A model generated the notes under the pieces. It was not told where the DNA came from. It saw nothing but the letters and a program-made list of their open reading frames with translations, and did no database searches. DNA of 64,000 nt from Methanosphaera sp. (GTDB lineage Archaea; Methanobacteriota; Methanobacteria; Methanobacteriales; Methanobacteriaceae): the NCBI RefSeq assembly GCF_016282985.1, contig NZ_JAEELZ010000087.1:37370-101369 (forward strand), read 5' to 3'. The translations under genes were made by a program, and so were the position numbers. This document shows positions 1 to 8,541 of the stretch, in pieces. Numbering within the stretch: position 1 is the stretch's first letter; every line of letters begins with the position of its first letter.

Positions 1-1401
1 TTGTTCTGCTGTGTATATTTCTCCTGTACTGTCTGTTGCACTTATATTTTTTACTACTACTTGAGATACACTGTTTGTAATATCATAGCCATATTCATAG
101 TCATTTTCAAATCCTCTCCTTGGACTGAAAATATACACATCTTTTTTCCAGGTTTCAAGATCAACAATTTCAAATATGGGAATTCCGTTGGGATCTCCAT
201 AAAAATCTATGTTTACTCCATAATCATATAGTAATTCACAGAAGAATTCATATATTGTATCACAATCATAGATTCCTTTAGGTTTTCTTTTTAGAGGATT
301 TAATTTATCATCTTTAATAGTTGATTTCCACGTTCTCTTATTTTCAGGGTCATAATCACCTGAATTTTCTACCAGATCTTCATCTGCTTTTAATAATTCT
401 TGATTTTCTTTAGTGATTGCTGTATTATAATCTTCAAGAGGTCTAAGACCTGTACTTGGGACTCCCAAGTCTGCCAGTACTTCTGTTATAATTTCATAAA
501 CTGTTTTACTTCCATTATATACTGCATATATTCCATTTGCCATTATACGTTCCATGAATCCCTGACATTGATAAGAGTATAAATGAGTTTTACTATCATA
601 TTGTTTATCTATTAATATGCCTCCAAAGGTGTTACAATCACCTTTAAGTAGTACTGCAACTCTACCACTAGTCAAGTCTATGTTTTTTGTTGTTTCAAAT
701 TCCATGGTTTGGGTTCGAGGAAATTCTTCTGTGACTTCAAAATCAGTGAAAGGAACCTCATAATAAGGTTCATAATTTGTATTATTCCAAAATTGTGGAC
801 TACTTCCCTTAGATCCTCCTCTCCCACTTTCTATAAATCCTTCAACAACAGTTACGCTACTTCCACCAGCACCTTGTCCTGTGAGGAATGCTTGAGCAAG
901 ACTTTTTGCGTCTGGTCCTGCTACCCACCCACAATTTTTGGCACTGGCCATCCAGTCTCCACTACTTTTAGCCATCATTGCACTTCGTGCATCAGATTTA
1001 GCATAACCTGCATCGTGAGCATTTCTCAAATCTTGTTTATTTATATTTGCAAGTGTACAAACTCCTGGATGTCCTGTGTGAAATCCTACAACTATATTAT
1101 TTCCACTACCTTTCCAACCAGAATCTTTTACCTCTGTATAGAAGTAGTAACACATTGCGTGGTCTACTCCGTTTACTATCCAAAACATGGTAGTATTAGT
1201 TTTTCCACTAATTGCATTGTATTCACTGCTGGGACCTACACCACCATATGTTGCTGTTTTTCCTGCACTATTAATATGGCTTACTACATCTTTTGCTAGT
1301 TGAGCAGCTCCCGTATTACTGTCACTACATACTATTATGTTGTTGTTTATTTTCCATGAGCCTCCACTACCTGTTCCGTTATCTCCTTTACGGTTAGCCA
1401 T
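1..1401 (-). CDS. Baseplate hub/tail protein, XkdQ (gpD)-like, partial
   Basis: The start (ATG at 1401, after GGAG-type RBS) is inside the window; the 3' end is cut by the left edge, leaving 467 codons. About residues 1-160 form a Gly/Ser-rich domain I do not recognise, with motifs SAGKTATYGGVGP and VVGFHTGHPGVC. From about residue 190 the protein resembles the phage tail hub family (XkdQ/gpD): FEVTEEFPRTQTMEFET, a beta-rich stretch KGDCNTFGGILIDKQYD, and YNGSKTVYEIITEVLADLGV, typical of the region after the hub beta-barrel. It follows the tape measure and a peptidoglycan-binding-like protein, exactly where XkdQ sits in PBSX. The N-terminal domain is an addition relative to bacterial XkdQ. 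Role: central baseplate hub under the tail tube. The family assignment is inferred from position and weak motif likeness. Confidence 0.55.
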   Translation of the reverse strand, partial: MANRKGDNGTGSGGSWKINNNIIVCSDSNTGAAQLAKDVVSHINSAGKTATYGGVGPSSEYNAISGKTNTTMFWIVNGVDHAMCYYFYTEVKDSGWKGSGNNIVVGFHTGHPGVCTLANINKQDLRNAHDAGYAKSDARSAMMAKSSGDWMASAKNCGWVAGPDAKSLAQAFLTGQGAGGSSVTVVEGFIESGRGGSKGSSPQFWNNTNYEPYYEVPFTDFEVTEEFPRTQTMEFETTKNIDLTSGRVAVLLKGDCNTFGGILIDKQYDSKTHLYSYQCQGFMERIMANGIYAVYNGSKTVYEIITEVLADLGVPSTGLRPLEDYNTAITKENQELLKADEDLVENSGDYDPENKRTWKSTIKDDKLNPLKRKPKGIYDCDTIYEFFCELLYDYGVNIDFYGDPNGIPIFEIVDLETWKKDVYIFSPRRGFENDYEYGYDITNSVSQVVVKNISATDSTGEIYTAEQ

Positions 1402-1404
1402 GTT

Positions 1405-1641
1405 TTATTTCTCCGTCGTTTTTTCTTTGTCTTCAGATTGTGTATTACCTTGTGTACTGTATGGAACGGCACTTGTTTCTGTGCCCATTTTTTGGTGACT
1501 TATGAATATACGGAATTCCGGTCTGTCAGGGGCTCTTTGTTTTTCTGTTTCTACTATCGCTTTTTCCCAGTATGGTTTGTAATCATTTGCATAATTTTTT
1601 ACTTTGTTTTTTGTTTTATCTTTAGTAGTTACATCAGTCAT
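1405..1641 (-). CDS. Small hydrophilic virion-operon protein
   Basis: A 78-residue, lysine/glutamate/threonine-rich soluble protein with no membrane segment and no domain I recognise. An upstream in-frame ATG exists at 1656, but GAAGGTG lies 7 nt before the ATG at 1641, so I take the shorter start. It is packed tightly between the peptidoglycan-binding-like protein (stop at 1643) and the hub gene (start at 1401), so it is co-transcribed with baseplate genes and probably is a minor tail or assembly protein. Function unknown. Confidence 0.6.
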   Translation of the reverse strand: MTDVTTKDKTKNKVKNYANDYKPYWEKAIVETEKQRAPDRPEFRIFISHQKMGTETSAVPYSTQGNTQSEDKEKTTEK

Positions 1642-1642
1642 A

Positions 1643-2473
1643 TTATTCACCTTCACTTTGCGATAATTTAAGTAATGCTCTTCTTACTTCTTCATTACAA
1701 TCTCCATTGATAGTTAATCCAAAGTCTTGTTGTAATTGTTTAAGTGCTTGTGTTGTGTTATAACAATACTTACCTGTGATGTTTATACGACCATACTGAC
1801 GGGAAAATATTGGTAAATAGCCGTATCGTCTTAAATATTTTTGTAATGTTTCTACTTCAGGTAATGATGGTGCTATGCATAGTTCTGGAGGACTGTCTTC
1901 TACACAGTTACAAGATTGTTGCATATCTGGTAATTCCTGTATTTCCTGTGCTGTTGCACTGATGTTTTTATTATTTTTTGCTAATATTTTTATTTCATCT
2001 GTAGGAGACCAGTATGTTTGTTCGATTTCATCTGGTTTTTCATATTGTGTTAGTTCAAGATGTGTTTTTATTAAACTAAACGATATGTTTGATTGATTAA
2101 TTGCTTTAATAATATATGTTCCACTTTCATATGCTTCCAAGTTAGTTTTTACATTACATGGTACTCCTCGTTGAGACCAATACTTTAGTACGGCATGTGG
2201 TGTTTTGGGAGTATTGTAAAATGTTTCATCACCTGAATGATCATTAGGTTGAACAGGTAATCCTAAGTATGTGTCAGTAATTCTTGTGTAAACATCAATA
2301 GGTAATTCTTCTCCAGTGAAATTTGTCCATTGTATGTCAGTATACCCATAACTATCTGCTGATACAAACATTTCATTTTCAACTATGCCTAGTTTACTTT
2401 CACTTTCTGCTTCATATTCTATTGGAAAATCATGACCGTTAATATAAAAATAAGGTTTTAATTCAGTACTCAT
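1643..2473 (-). CDS. Tail protein with C-terminal peptidoglycan-binding-like domain
   Basis: 276 residues, started by ATG after GGTGAT. The N-terminal 170 residues are beta-rich and unassigned. Residues about 205-270 (VETLQKYLRRYGYL, then TTQALKQLQQDFGLTINGD and ALLKL) have the repeat pattern of the PG_binding_1 three-helix domain. A short Cys cluster (CNC...C) separates the two parts. In PBSX the gene after the tape measure (xkdP) carries a cell-wall-binding LysM domain and holds tail tube and baseplate together; this gene has the same place with a different wall-binding fold. Methanobacteriales walls are pseudomurein, so the ligand may be pseudomurein; that is inference. Confidence 0.6.
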   Translation of the reverse strand: MSTELKPYFYINGHDFPIEYEAESESKLGIVENEMFVSADSYGYTDIQWTNFTGEELPIDVYTRITDTYLGLPVQPNDHSGDETFYNTPKTPHAVLKYWSQRGVPCNVKTNLEAYESGTYIIKAINQSNISFSLIKTHLELTQYEKPDEIEQTYWSPTDEIKILAKNNKNISATAQEIQELPDMQQSCNCVEDSPPELCIAPSLPEVETLQKYLRRYGYLPIFSRQYGRINITGKYCYNTTQALKQLQQDFGLTINGDCNEEVRRALLKLSQSEGE

Positions 2474-2493
2474 ATGTTATCACCTAAGGAGGA

Positions 2494-5400
2494 TTAGGAA
2501 TGGTACATTGTTGTACCAACTGTTCTTCCAGCACGTGTTGTTTCAAAATTCATTGCTCGGATTACCTTCTTAATAAATGCATTCTCATCATCGCCATTAG
2601 CTATTGTAACAGACTCTATATTAACATTATTATTCACAGTAACATTAGATTGGCTAGATGAAGTTCCACTATGGTTATTCCCAACATTACTTACTGCTGG
2701 GAACATATTTGAAGCAACATTGCCCTTAAATGGGGATACCATTCCTTGAGCAATTTTACTAACAGTACCCACCATCGGGTCTTCATATGAAGCTAAACTT
2801 TTAAAAGCACCTTTCATCTCAGCCTCAGTTGTTCTCCAAATAATACCAGGACTACCAACATCAATATTATCAGGGTACGCTGCTGCCATATCAGCTGCTA
2901 TCTGTTTCATCTTTGCAACCATTTTGTCACCCCAACTACTAAGACTTTGGTATGCCCCCCTCATTTCTGCATCAGTTACTGCAGCAATACCTTTAAAATT
3001 AGCTCTATAAGCAGATACCATTTGTTTACCCATGTTACCAATTATAGTAACGGCTTTCTTTGCAAAACCATTAATAAGGTTAATACAAGCAGAGACACTA
3101 CTACTTACTATTCCGGGGAAAGAACCAAAGACACTACTCATAACAGGTTGTAAAGTAGCAATGGCAGAACCCATCATAGTCATCATAGCAATAGCACTAA
3201 CTAAACTAGCACTAATCATGTTAACACTTGCAACTATAGTTATAAAACCAGCACTCATCAAGGTTACACTAGTAGCAGCCGCAACTAATTGAGCACAAAC
3301 ACCCATCAAGGCAGCTCCCAGAGGCACAATACTAGCAGCCATAGCAACAAAACCTGGAGTACCCACGGCAATAAAAGCAGTGACACTGGCAGTCAATGTA
3401 ACAAAACCTGCAGCAAGTGCAGCTACACCAGCAACAAGTTGACCATTAATAACACCGGCTACCTGTGTGAAACCTGCAACTATTGCGTTCACAACACTAA
3501 CTACTCCACTAGACAATGCTCCTATAACACTAGTAATAGCTCCGGCAACTGTGGCAATAACACCACTAATAGCACCACCAATACTACCAACAATTCCACT
3601 GATGGCTCCACCAATACTACCTATTACAGTTGCAATACCTGTTGCAAGAGAAGTGATAATACCCATAATACCAGCATATACCGTACTAAATATACCCATG
3701 ATATTACCACCAATAGTAGTGATAATACTTGTAATACCCATTACAACAGTATTTATAATACCCATAATATTAGCACCAATAGAATTAATAATTCCAGTAA
3801 TACCCTGTGTAATAATATCAAACATACCACTAGCAAGAGTAAGAATTCCACTAGTCATAGTACTAATAACTGTACTAATAATTGATCCAACAACTTCAGA
3901 TATACCACTTAAACCCTGACCAAGTCCACTAAAATCTAATCCTTCGCCAGTTCCACTAAACAAACCACTTAAAGAACCTGCAATACCTTGAATAGTACTG
4001 GCCACACCACTAAAATCAAGATTATCAATGAAATCCACTACTGGTTGAAGGAATGATTCAACATTCTCTGCAAGACTACTAATAGTACTAGCAAAATCAG
4101 AAGCACTATCACCAGCAGGACCAAAATTCAATTTACTAAGAACATCATAAATAATATGCCCCACTTTATATAATGCTTGACCAATAGCCGTAAGAACTGG
4201 ACCAATAGCAGTCCAAATAGCTTTACCCACAGTGTATAACATTTGGAATCTGGTGATAACATCATTAATTATAGCATTACCAATCATACCAAGAACAGGT
4301 TTAAGAGCATTAAAAGCTTCCCCAATAGCATTTATAGCAGGTTGTAAACCATTCCATATGTCTGTGAATGCGTTCTTTAAATCATTAAATGCAGGTCCCA
4401 GGGTACTCATTAATTGTGAACCTATATTGCCTAATTCAGTCATGATAGTATTACTTAGGCCACCAAAAGCCTCCTGTAATGGTGTTAACCAATCAATGCC
4501 TAACATGTCAAGAATTCCAATTAATGTAGTTACAATCATTATAACTGCTCCAATCGGTCCAAGTAATCCCATGAATGAACTGCCTATACCTCCAACAGCA
4601 CCACTTATTTTTCCAAGTGTTCCACCTAACCCCTTGGTTAATTTACTTCCACCACTTTTAAAGGATTTTCCCATTCCCGATAAGAATCCTTTACCCGCAG
4701 TTTTACCACCTTTTGAGAATGATTTACTATTACCTAATTCTGTTCCTAAATGGCTTTTTTGTTGTTTGGGAATTTTAATATCACTTGCAAAACCTTTCTT
4801 TGAAGCTTTCCGTGTTGTTTTCTGTTCAGGTGTATCATTATGAAAGCCAAGTTTTCCCTTGACACGTTCTAGTGCTCCTTTTTTCTGTTGTTTCTGATTT
4901 TTCTGAGTAGTTTTACCATTCTTCTTTTTCTGTTTACCCAGTTCCTTAGCACTATCAACACAAACATCATCACAACATTCAACATCTTCACAACCACTAT
5001 CCAACCCTTTACCACGAATTTTATCCATAATAGTACCTTTCAAACCTTTGGAAGAAATACTGTCACGTAAACCTTTAGCCCCCGCAATAACACTTTTGAT
5101 AGCACTAAAAGCTCCAGTACCTGCACCTTTAATAGTACGAAAAGTATCGGCCACTGTACCAAGTGCATCAGCTGCAGGTTGAACAGCACTAAAAGCCATA
5201 AATGCCCCCATCAAACCTTTTGCCCAAGTGTTAGGTATTTTATTTCCTTGTTCATCAACATCAGTTAAAAAATCTGTGACAGTTTGGATAATTGGGCGTA
5301 ATTGAGGTAATATTTCTTTTCCTAATTGGCCCCCTGCACTACTCATAGTCTTTTTAAGACCTATAATATCCCCTTGGAATGAGTCCATATATTTACTTGT

Positions 5401-6300
5401 CTCTGGAAGAACTTTACTTACTGCTTTGAAGTATCCTTCAACATCATCTTCCTTACCTGTCCATAGTCCAGTGGCCATCAAAGAAGCTTCACTAATACCA
5501 TACTGATCCAAACTAGCAAAAGCACCATTTAAACCTTTTGTCAGATCATACATTGCACTCGTTGCTTCGGCTTCACTATAACCAAGAGCCATTACTGCAT
5601 CACTAACTTGTACATATGTATCAACATATTTTTGCATATCTTTCCCCGTACTTGAATGTCCAGCATTCAACGCAGGAATAAGATTATTCATTCTAGTCAT
5701 AGACTTACTGGTTAACTTATCAATATAATCAGTATCTAAATTCAGATTTTTAGACGTGATTGCATTTATTTCTTTGGTCATTGCGTTTCCTATGGTGTTT
5801 TCATAGGAACTACCCAATCCTAAGTATGACATCATCCCATTACCTGATAGTCCACTGCTCATGTTTTGGAAATTACTTGACAGATTATTCCCACTACTTC
5901 CTGCACTTTTTGCAGAACGTGCCATTTTATTGAGTTTGTTAGCAGTTTGATCCGCACTTCTTCCAATATTATCTATACTGTTGGAATCCATACTGTCTAT
6001 AACTTGTTTTGCATTTCCAGCTTCATCTTCCATTTTTTGAAGACCTGCAACTCCATTTTTAGTGTTGACATTAACATCTTGACCATCTAATCCTTTAATA
6101 CCCTTTGTAGTATTTCCTATTTGAGAATCTAAAGATTTTAGGTTACCATCTGCTTGTCGTGTATCTAGGTCTATTTTACGGTTGCCTATTGTTTTTTCTA
6201 GTTGGGCTACTGTAATCAATTGTTTTACTACATTATCTAATGCTTTCGTATCTGCTTCAGCTTGTACATTTAATGTGTAAGAATATGATTGTCCTGCCAT
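2494..6300 (-). CDS. Tail tape measure protein
   Basis: 1268 residues, the longest virion gene. The N-terminal third is polar and helical (LITVAQLEKTIGN; repeated LDSQIGN/LDGQDVNV), residues 400-560 are basic and Gly/Lys-rich, and residues about 560-1080 are long, Ala/Ile/Gly/Ser-rich hydrophobic repeats (GAISGIVGSIGGAISGV), as in tape measure proteins that set tail length and pass into the membrane. The C-terminus is polar with an AYPDNIDVGSPGIIW motif common near the end of tape measures. Unusual is a Cys cluster at residues 437-447 (C437, C442, C443, C447). It follows the spike-like gene with a 3-nt gap and precedes the wall-binding tail protein. No lytic domain is visible. Confidence 0.88.
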   Translation of the reverse strand: MAGQSYSYTLNVQAEADTKALDNVVKQLITVAQLEKTIGNRKIDLDTRQADGNLKSLDSQIGNTTKGIKGLDGQDVNVNTKNGVAGLQKMEDEAGNAKQVIDSMDSNSIDNIGRSADQTANKLNKMARSAKSAGSSGNNLSSNFQNMSSGLSGNGMMSYLGLGSSYENTIGNAMTKEINAITSKNLNLDTDYIDKLTSKSMTRMNNLIPALNAGHSSTGKDMQKYVDTYVQVSDAVMALGYSEAEATSAMYDLTKGLNGAFASLDQYGISEASLMATGLWTGKEDDVEGYFKAVSKVLPETSKYMDSFQGDIIGLKKTMSSAGGQLGKEILPQLRPIIQTVTDFLTDVDEQGNKIPNTWAKGLMGAFMAFSAVQPAADALGTVADTFRTIKGAGTGAFSAIKSVIAGAKGLRDSISSKGLKGTIMDKIRGKGLDSGCEDVECCDDVCVDSAKELGKQKKKNGKTTQKNQKQQKKGALERVKGKLGFHNDTPEQKTTRKASKKGFASDIKIPKQQKSHLGTELGNSKSFSKGGKTAGKGFLSGMGKSFKSGGSKLTKGLGGTLGKISGAVGGIGSSFMGLLGPIGAVIMIVTTLIGILDMLGIDWLTPLQEAFGGLSNTIMTELGNIGSQLMSTLGPAFNDLKNAFTDIWNGLQPAINAIGEAFNALKPVLGMIGNAIINDVITRFQMLYTVGKAIWTAIGPVLTAIGQALYKVGHIIYDVLSKLNFGPAGDSASDFASTISSLAENVESFLQPVVDFIDNLDFSGVASTIQGIAGSLSGLFSGTGEGLDFSGLGQGLSGISEVVGSIISTVISTMTSGILTLASGMFDIITQGITGIINSIGANIMGIINTVVMGITSIITTIGGNIMGIFSTVYAGIMGIITSLATGIATVIGSIGGAISGIVGSIGGAISGVIATVAGAITSVIGALSSGVVSVVNAIVAGFTQVAGVINGQLVAGVAALAAGFVTLTASVTAFIAVGTPGFVAMAASIVPLGAALMGVCAQLVAAATSVTLMSAGFITIVASVNMISASLVSAIAMMTMMGSAIATLQPVMSSVFGSFPGIVSSSVSACINLINGFAKKAVTIIGNMGKQMVSAYRANFKGIAAVTDAEMRGAYQSLSSWGDKMVAKMKQIAADMAAAYPDNIDVGSPGIIWRTTEAEMKGAFKSLASYEDPMVGTVSKIAQGMVSPFKGNVASNMFPAVSNVGNNHSGTSSSQSNVTVNNNVNIESVTIANGDDENAFIKKVIRAMNFETTRAGRTVGTTMYHS

Positions 6301-6303
6301 CTT

Positions 6304-7122
6304 TTATTTCTCCATTTGGTCATTAATACTTGGATAATACGTTTGATCCGTGTTTTCATCAAATACTACTAGCCCATCTATGAGCATTGTTGTGAACATT
6401 TGAGTTTCTGGTGTGGTGTTGGTTATTTCTATTATAATCTTTTTATGTGTGGTTCCCTCTTCTATTCTAGGGTAAGTTTCTCTGTTGTAGACATATGTCC
6501 ATCTGCTTCCTTGTGTTAGCCATGTTTTCTTATTGTATCTCATACTGTATGGTAATGTTTGGATAATTTTTCCTGTGTCTGCATCTTTGCAGGTTATGTC
6601 TAATTGGCCTTGTCCCCTGTAGTAACATTGGAATTTAAAGTATTGACTATTACATTCGCTTATGTCTACTGTTTTTGTGATTGTTTGTCCGGTTTCTAAT
6701 TGACAACAGTATTGACTGGTTGTTGTAAATGATTCATCGGTTATTATGGTAAATTCACCAGTGAATCCTTCTTTTTGGTTATGAAAATCTCCATTGTCAA
6801 GGTAATTATGACAATCTTTAGTATAATAATCATTCAATACATCTTCTGGTACTGGTAATCCTCTTGGACATATTGCTAGTGCTTGTTCATAATTGCCTTC
6901 AGGGAATACTATTAGTACACTATCTCCGATAACGGGTATTCCCATGCATATTACTCCATCCATGATTCCATTATTTGATGTAACTAGTTGTATGTCTGCG
7001 TATCGATGATGCCCTGTTGTGTTTATAATGTACCCCATAATTGGTGGAGGATTTGTTGTTTGTATTGCTCTTGTGAATTGAGTTGCACTGTTAATGAGTT
7101 GATTTATATTTTCGTCGACCAT
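6304..7122 (-). CDS. OB-fold spike-like protein (gpV/XkdS type) with beta-sandwich C-terminus
   Basis: 272 residues. Residues 25-85 (PPIMGYIINTTGHHRYADIQ, then GVICMGIPVIGDSVLIVFPEG) have the pattern of the N-terminal OB barrel of phage baseplate spike proteins gpV/gp45/XkdS, which mix 'purpose of compound' phrases with a conserved GDxVLV loop. Residues 110-265 look like a jelly-roll carbohydrate-binding module (DNGDFHNQKEGFTGEF; LTQGSRWTYVYNRETYPR; MLIDGLVVFDE), unlike the beta-helix needle of classical spikes. The gene lies between the tail chaperone and tape measure, earlier than xkdS in PBSX. The spike role is inference; a host-surface-binding role for the C-terminus is also possible. Confidence 0.5.
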   Translation of the reverse strand: MVDENINQLINSATQFTRAIQTTNPPPIMGYIINTTGHHRYADIQLVTSNNGIMDGVICMGIPVIGDSVLIVFPEGNYEQALAICPRGLPVPEDVLNDYYTKDCHNYLDNGDFHNQKEGFTGEFTIITDESFTTTSQYCCQLETGQTITKTVDISECNSQYFKFQCYYRGQGQLDITCKDADTGKIIQTLPYSMRYNKKTWLTQGSRWTYVYNRETYPRIEEGTTHKKIIIEITNTTPETQMFTTMLIDGLVVFDENTDQTYYPSINDQMEK

Positions 7123-7148
7123 GATATTTTTCCCCCACAGGGTTTTTT

Positions 7149-7322
7149 TTATTGTTCTATTACAAACAGGTTTCCTTTAGTTATTTTGTTTTTATGTTCA
7201 AGTATTTTCTGATGTAATATTGGTATAATTGCTTCTTGATACAATGTTAAATTAGGATAATTGAAGAAAATTAGTTTTAAATCATAATTTGAGTACCAGA
7301 ATAAGAATGTGATGTGAGACAT
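7149..7322 (-). CDS. Tail assembly chaperone, frameshift extension (gpT-like)
   Basis: A 57-codon reading frame (MSHITFLFWYSNYDLKLIFF...) starting just after the end of the chaperone gene, in the -1 frame relative to it. The frame stays open upstream through the chaperone stop, and a slippery A AAA AAT heptamer lies at 7352-7346. A -1 slip there would fuse chaperone residues 1-210 to LDINHKGN plus this frame, giving about 275 residues. Tail assembly chaperones of long-tailed phages are made as a short form and a frameshifted long form (lambda G/GT), located just before the tape measure gene, as here. The AAAGGAAAC before its own ATG could also allow independent initiation. Confidence 0.65.
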   Translation of the reverse strand: MSHITFLFWYSNYDLKLIFFNYPNLTLYQEAIIPILHQKILEHKNKITKGNLFVIEQ

Positions 7323-7342
7323 GTTTCCTTTATGGTTTATGT

Positions 7343-7975
7343 CTAATTTTTTAGAAAATTTTCAACTACTTGTTGTATTCTTGGGTCTTCACCAGTTGTT
7401 CCACTTGCAAGGCTTATGGCTTCACCTATTTGTTCTACATAGTCAAATCCTATTTTTTCAAAGAATTCTTTTGGTAGTTTATTCCCTTTGCTATCTTCAC
7501 AAATATCTACTGCTACAAGATAATTCATGCTTTTCTTTTCTCTTACTTGTTTTAACTGGTATTGATAATATTCATTACTGTTTATGCTTCTTATGTATAT
7601 TTTGTATTGTTGTCCGTTAGGCATGGTTATTGGTATTGGAATTCTGTAGTCTGTACCCATCCGGATATATTCTTCTGTTTTTAGAAATTCTGTTATGTCG
7701 GGTAATTGTTCGGGGTTGTCTTCTCCTTGGAGTAGTTCTGTCGTTGTTTTTATTCGTTCATTATATTCTGTTTCTTGTTGTTTTATTTTTTGTTGTTGAA
7801 TTTCTTCTTTGTGGTCTTCTAGGTATTTTTTGTGTTTTTCTCTGTTTTCTTCTATGTTTCCCTGTTTAGGGAGGTATTCATTGTTTTGTTTGTTGTTTGT
7901 TTGTGATTGTATGAACGTTGGTTTGTTTTCTGTTTTGATTTTATTTACTTCTTCTTGGTATTCTTTTTGATTCAT
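7343..7975 (-). CDS. Tail assembly chaperone (XkdN-like, gpG type)
   Basis: 210 residues. The N-terminal 75 residues are Gln/Glu/Lys-rich and coiled-coil prone; residues about 85-205 hold the XkdN-like core (ITEFLKTEEYIRMGTDYRIP, IYIRSINSNEYYQY, then a helical tail ending IQQVVENFLKN). It follows the tail tube and precedes spike and tape measure genes, matching xkdN. Chaperones of this class coat the hydrophobic tape measure while the tube polymerises. The gene ends at TAG 7345-7343 immediately after a poly-A slippery heptamer, see the frameshift site. Confidence 0.65.
   Translation of the reverse strand: MNQKEYQEEVNKIKTENKPTFIQSQTNNKQNNEYLPKQGNIEENREKHKKYLEDHKEEIQQQKIKQQETEYNERIKTTTELLQGEDNPEQLPDITEFLKTEEYIRMGTDYRIPIPITMPNGQQYKIYIRSINSNEYYQYQLKQVREKKSMNYLVAVDICEDSKGNKLPKEFFEKIGFDYVEQIGEAISLASGTTGEDPRIQQVVENFLKN
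7346..7352 (-). promoter_or_regulatory. Candidate programmed -1 frameshift site A AAA AAT
   Basis: On the minus strand the last codons of the chaperone gene read CTA AAA AAT TAG. The heptamer A AAA AAT allows both tRNAs to slip one base back onto AAA AAA, and the next codons TTA GAC ATA AAC lead without a stop into the 57-codon downstream frame. The stop codon directly after the heptamer would favour pausing. No strong pseudoknot is evident downstream. Confidence 0.6.
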
Positions 7976-8122
7976 ATATTATATCTCCATAATTGTTTTT
8001 GGTGTGTATTAGTTATTTTTTTCAAAAAAAAGTTAATAGGGTGAAAAAAATAATTTATTTATTTTAACATGTTTTTATTATATAGGGGTGGTGAAATTAT
8101 TTCTATTGTTCTTGGATAATTT

Positions 8123-8530
8123 TTATAAGAAGTATTCTTCATAGGATTCACTAACAAGATCAATACTGTTTTCCATTAATTCTCCAGTACTATGGCTCCA
8201 ACTTCTTTCATCAGGAATAGTACCATAACCATTCACAACAAAAGTACCGTTTGGTTCATTTACCATGAAAGTAACTACTCCTCCGTTTTTATATGAGAGT
8301 TGCTTAATTGTTTCTATGATTTGATTTTCTTTTTCTGATTCAAAACGGGTATGTCTTGTAATACTGAATTGTGCACCTGGATTTCTGTTGTTTGTTGTGA
8401 TGTTTCCACTGTCTGTTTGAACTGTATCCGCATCATGACTTATTGTTATTTCTACTTCAGTATTCCAGTCAATTGTTACACCATCTATTAGAAATACTGC
8501 ATCATATAATGTTTTACTATTTTGTACCAT
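8123..8530 (-). CDS. Tail tube protein (XkdM-like)
   Basis: 135 residues, beta-rich: FLIDGVTIDWNTEVEITISHD, TQ-like acidic strand, GGVVTFMVNEPNGTFVVNGYG, and a C-terminal strand ENSIDLVSESYEEYF. Length and pattern fit the single-domain tube proteins of contractile phages such as XkdM, which polymerise into the inner tube. It lies directly after the sheath gene with an 11-nt gap, the conserved sheath-tube order. About 150 bp without a gene separates it from the chaperone; a T-rich stretch there (8005-8035, minus strand) could terminate part of the transcripts so tube and sheath are made in excess. Confidence 0.65.
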   Translation of the reverse strand: MVQNSKTLYDAVFLIDGVTIDWNTEVEITISHDADTVQTDSGNITTNNRNPGAQFSITRHTRFESEKENQIIETIKQLSYKNGGVVTFMVNEPNGTFVVNGYGTIPDERSWSHSTGELMENSIDLVSESYEEYFL

Positions 8531-8541
8531 AATACCATCTC

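Noticed and set aside
2947..5070. Long + strand open frames opposite the tape measure gene.
   Set aside because: They are shadows produced by the repetitive codon pattern of the tape measure; products are low complexity (Asn/Thr or Pro/Ile) and have no RBS.
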